A DNA stretch of 64,000 nucleotides from NCBI GenBank assembly GCA_021292105.1, contig CM037873.1, positions 18,096,527-18,160,526 of the forward strand. Direction: 5' to 3'. How positions within the stretch are numbered: position 1 is the first letter of the stretch; each line of letters starts with the position of its first letter. This document shows, piece by piece, positions 30,101 to 34,800 of the stretch. The position numbers and the translations under genes are program-made. Origin of the DNA: Anadara kagoshimensis. Taxonomy: Eukaryota; Mollusca; Bivalvia; Arcoida; Arcidae. The notes beneath the pieces are model-generated. The model was given only the letters and a program-made list of their open reading frames with translations, was not told the DNA's origin and searched no databases.

Positions 30101-31806
30101 TTTTGTTACATGACAATGTGTATAATTATATAGTAAATACTCATACAATGTGTATGCAATGAAAAACAAACGTACTAATCCATGTCCTAATCACATTTAG
30201 AAAGCACAGTAAAAACTTTGAAACTGGCAAGTAAGCTAAAACATGTGAACTCCCACCAGGGAAGTGAGGACGTGTCCTGCGGAATGGGTATGCAAGGAAA
30301 TTAATTTAGGAAAGTTGTTGCGTCATCCCGTTATCCCGCTTTATTATAAATAATAAACTAATCTCAAATGGTTAAAAAGTATACGGCAATTTAAAATTAA
30401 GCTTGCATGTAATGTTTTTTAGGAATACTTTGTCAGATGACATTATTTAAAGCACGTTCCAAGTTTACGAACTTAAGTTTTCTGTACGTCATTTCAAGCA
30501 ATGGATGTTTTATGTTTTGTTTTTCAGATATAGAATTTTTGTTTTAAATTCATGAAAATTCTGTATTGCCATTCATCTCATGTACAAAACATACTCTCTA
30601 ATGCAAATTATTTCCTAAGAGTTAAATTTTGATAAATATATGTTGGCCCTTTGAATTTGAAAAAAAAGTTGGGTTTTACAATTTTGGTCTAAGCACTACT
30701 GATGAGGAATTGCCGAAACGGCCGCCTAGTGCTGTGAAATTAACAATGGTATAACATGTTATATAATGATAATATGAAATGATATATGTAGATGATAATC
30801 TGTTAAATGATTTTAAACGTTTCTTTTATCAAGCGAACAGGTATTGTAGAGGAAGCAAATGTTGTGAAGACGCTGAATGTCTGGATGGTCATTGTGTTTG
30901 TAAAGGTGGTTATTTCGGCGATGGCTATAAATCATGTGAAAGTAAGTGTATAATTTATTCATTCTTTTATGTATAAATATCGAATTAATTTTGAAATGTT
31001 GCACATAGTTTTTAAAGCTTTCTTACTGGCCTGCAAAAAATGAAGCCGTATGGCTGCCATTGATAGATTGATATATCGATATGTTATCGATAAAAGCCAT
31101 TTATACGATATATCGATACATTTTTGAGTATCGATATCAACAAAAATGGCTGCCAGTTCATTGCTAAGGTTGGAGTAGTCAATGACACATAGATTAAACT
31201 GGTTGTAAATGTATTATAACTGAAATCCATCATTTTAATGTATCTCAAACCCAACTGACATAAAAACAGAATGCATATGATATTAAAAAAAAAACAAAAT
31301 TTAAGCCGACACTAGGCATGCCAAATTTCGATGGAAAATAATATCTATAAAAGATTCAACAGAAAATAAGCTATTTGAGTCACGTTTCCGATATTTAAAA
31401 TATCGATATATAAGCTGAATGTATATCTATATTCAAATTATCATCAATGACAATTCTAATTGAAGGTGTTTAAAACATTAAAAAGAAAAATAAGTTTTTG
31501 AAGATAGCGGATTTGTTTGTTTTTATTTTTAGGCTCACAATACTGTTTCACTTGCAACATCAGAGGATAACATTCATTTGCTATGGGACTCAATTAACAT
31601 GAATATTTCTAATCATATATGAGATATTAGAGGACCGCCATTTCAATTACATTTTAGTTGTGTCTGTAGTCCGTTTAACACCTTTTCATGCAGTTATTGA
31701 CAATTTTATTACAGTAAGAAATATGTGATGTATCACTGTTAATATGTGTATTCGAATTCTAATTGTTCATTTTAACATGTTGTAAATCGTTCCTATTTGT
31801 GTTTAT

Positions 31807-31839
<33 letters not shown>

Positions 31840-34800
31840 CCATCTGTCCATCTAAGCAACTGAAGTATAACTTGCAAAACAGGTCGTGTCCCAATATGGT
31901 ATTTGGTATGATAATAATAAATTTTGTTAAAGCAAAAATATATATGGTGTTACGTCGTAAATAATCACAGGAATTCATTGTGCCCTAAAATAAATTTATT
32001 TATCTGAGATAAGTTATAATTTTTTGGATGGATTATTTTGTTAAATGTTATCAATACATTATGTTTTGTATCATTTGTCTTATAGGACGTTGTGTCTGTA
32101 CTGCCTCGGGTGATCCACATTTTCGAACATTTGATGGCGAGAGTATAGATTATACTGGAGTTTGTAAATACACAATGACGAAGTCCAATAAATTCCCTGA
32201 TCCCTGCTCATTTAATGTGGAAATGGAAGAGGGGCACAGGGAAAATATAAAAGAGTCGTCATGGACAAGGGCTATACATGTTTACATCCATGATATGCAT
32301 ATAAAATTGGCATTGGGATTTAAATTTTATGTAAGTGTATATAAATTTTTGATATAGTAGTGTCTTATTAAGTTTTAACAAGTTGTATGATTTTACTCCA
32401 TCGTATAGTGCTATAAACGCACTACCAGATATTTTTTCCAATGTTTGTCATGAGCATGGTACTTTATAATCAGCGGTTCCAATATGTGTTTATCGGTTCT
32501 TTCTTGTCATGTGTAATTTAATTGTTTTTGCCGTTTCATTGCATTATGTCCTGTTCTTGTTCTTGTTTCTGCTTTTTTTTTTACTATTATGACATTATCA
32601 TCATTGTGTTATAATTATTTTACTAGTTTATTATTTAAACTTCAAACATCTTTCGAAGAGTGTCTATTCTATTATATGTACTGATCCTCAAAACCTTACA
32701 ACTCATATTTCATACTGCGGTAGAAAAACCAACATTTAGACTTCAACCAACGCATTTAGATATAAATATCATTTGTCTGTTATATTTAATCTTACAAGGA
32801 GTTAATTATCGAATAAAATTTAATTTTTGTAAAGCAACAGTGGGAATTACTTTATTGTTGTCTAATAAATTTGATCTGTCAATCAGTCATCGTTCCAACT
32901 ATGCATTTAGCATGTATTTCCATTTTGAATAGGAATAGGTGTTGTTCTCATTACAAAATTGCTTCAATGGTCATAAGTATTGTCTAGCAATTCCAAAATG
33001 GTTAGAAATTATGTTTCCGTCATTATTATTGCATATGACAGTTATCTGAAATGGCACCGTTTTATCTCCAAATTGGTTATCCAATAATCTACATTTGTTT
33101 TCATTTTTCTATTATAGATAAACGGTTATTTGAGGTTTATGCCATTTAATTACAAAAATGGGTTGATAAAAATATTTAGAACAGGAAATTGGCAAGTTCT
33201 CCTTACCAAGTGTGGTTTACATATCTGGTGGAATGGGAAATCATCAGCTATTGTAAATATCCCGCCATCGTACCGGAACCAGCTCTCGGGGATATGTGGG
33301 AACTGTAACGGTAATGGGAAGGACGACTTCGTGACCAAGGAAGGGAAGGATGTATCGAGTTATCCAGTGGATGTCCGTAACAAATATATTGGAGACAGTT
33401 ATGTTCTTCCGAATGAGGCGTCTTCTAATGTTGGAGTGTAAGTATTTGTTTTGCGGCATACTGTATAGTTTATAATACATCAGAAACTTAACGACAGCAG
33501 AATGTTTTCTGTACAATTAAAGAAATATAACTCTTGAACTATTTTTCAATCAAAAGTTTTCAATAATATAACGATAGCTAATGATTCTGGAACGTCGTTA
33601 GATCGATGTAATACAATTACACACATTACTTATAAGTTTAAGTATACTCCTTCATGCAAAGTATGTCTTTAGTTTAATTTGGTTAAATATATTTTGGCCC
33701 TTTTGTGTATCTTTTAAACATCTTGGTAAAAAATTGTTTCTCGAGCTTTGGTCCAAGCACTACTGATGAGGAATTCTATTTCAAAACGTCCGTCTAGTGT
33801 TGTAAAGTTAAAACTGGCATGTAATTTAGTTTGAGAACCCTGTCTTCATTTCTTTAAACGTTCGATAACTGCCAAATAAAAGAAAAGATCTGTAAAATGG
33901 GTATTCCAGGACGTACAAATTTGATTATCAAAAATATTTACCACCCCTGCTTAGATTTAAAATGTTCATCTAGTCAGTCATGATGAGTTGTTCAACATGA
34001 CACGCTTTACCAAAGGTGATTTAACTTTTATCACCACTGTAGTTTTAACAGTATTTTAAGGTATAATATAAAATAAATTAACAGGTTTAAAATCTTTTTA
34101 AGTCAAAAACAATTTAAAAAAATTAGTACGCAATCATTGTCTGTAAATTGGCCACCAGAAAACAATTCATTTTACAAACCTTAATGGCAATCATTTTTTC
34201 TTTCTTTCTTTTTTCCTATATTGAATATTATTATGAGCACCAAACATACCTTTGTTATTTAGGTGTCAAACATATCCAAGTACAACAAATTGTTCAGTCG
34301 AGAAAGAACGTCGAATTGGTGATAATTCCGTGTGTGGTTTTTTGAATCCACATAGAAAAGGGAACGAGAGCCCCTTTAAGGAGTGTTATAACTATTATCC
34401 GACATTGGCTGGGCGTATATACAAAGCATGTGTCTCAGACGTTTGTAAATACTTTGTGGATAAAGACTTGGTGAATACCATAATTTGTGGATATATGGAG
34501 GAATTCGCAGAGGAATGTGAATTACGTGGATACAGAGTCAGATTTAGGACGTCTTCGTTTTGTCGTACGTGTTGTATATTTTATTACATTTATTGTGTTT
34601 AAGGCATTTAAAGATTATAACAAATTTCAAAGTTTCATATCTAACAAAAGGTGAAAAATGTCATACATAAATACATATATACATAACACAACCATTTCAA
34701 AATTACATAATAAAGTGACTGTAACAGGGATTTGTTATCAATGATTTTTAAGGTTGCTTTCGTTTTTCCACTTTGACATTCGGACTCGCTCATCATTAGG

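Noticed and set aside
32660..32932. 90-codon ORF between the VWD exons
   Set aside because: AT-rich intron sequence with no domain signal; the VWD domain is complete without it.
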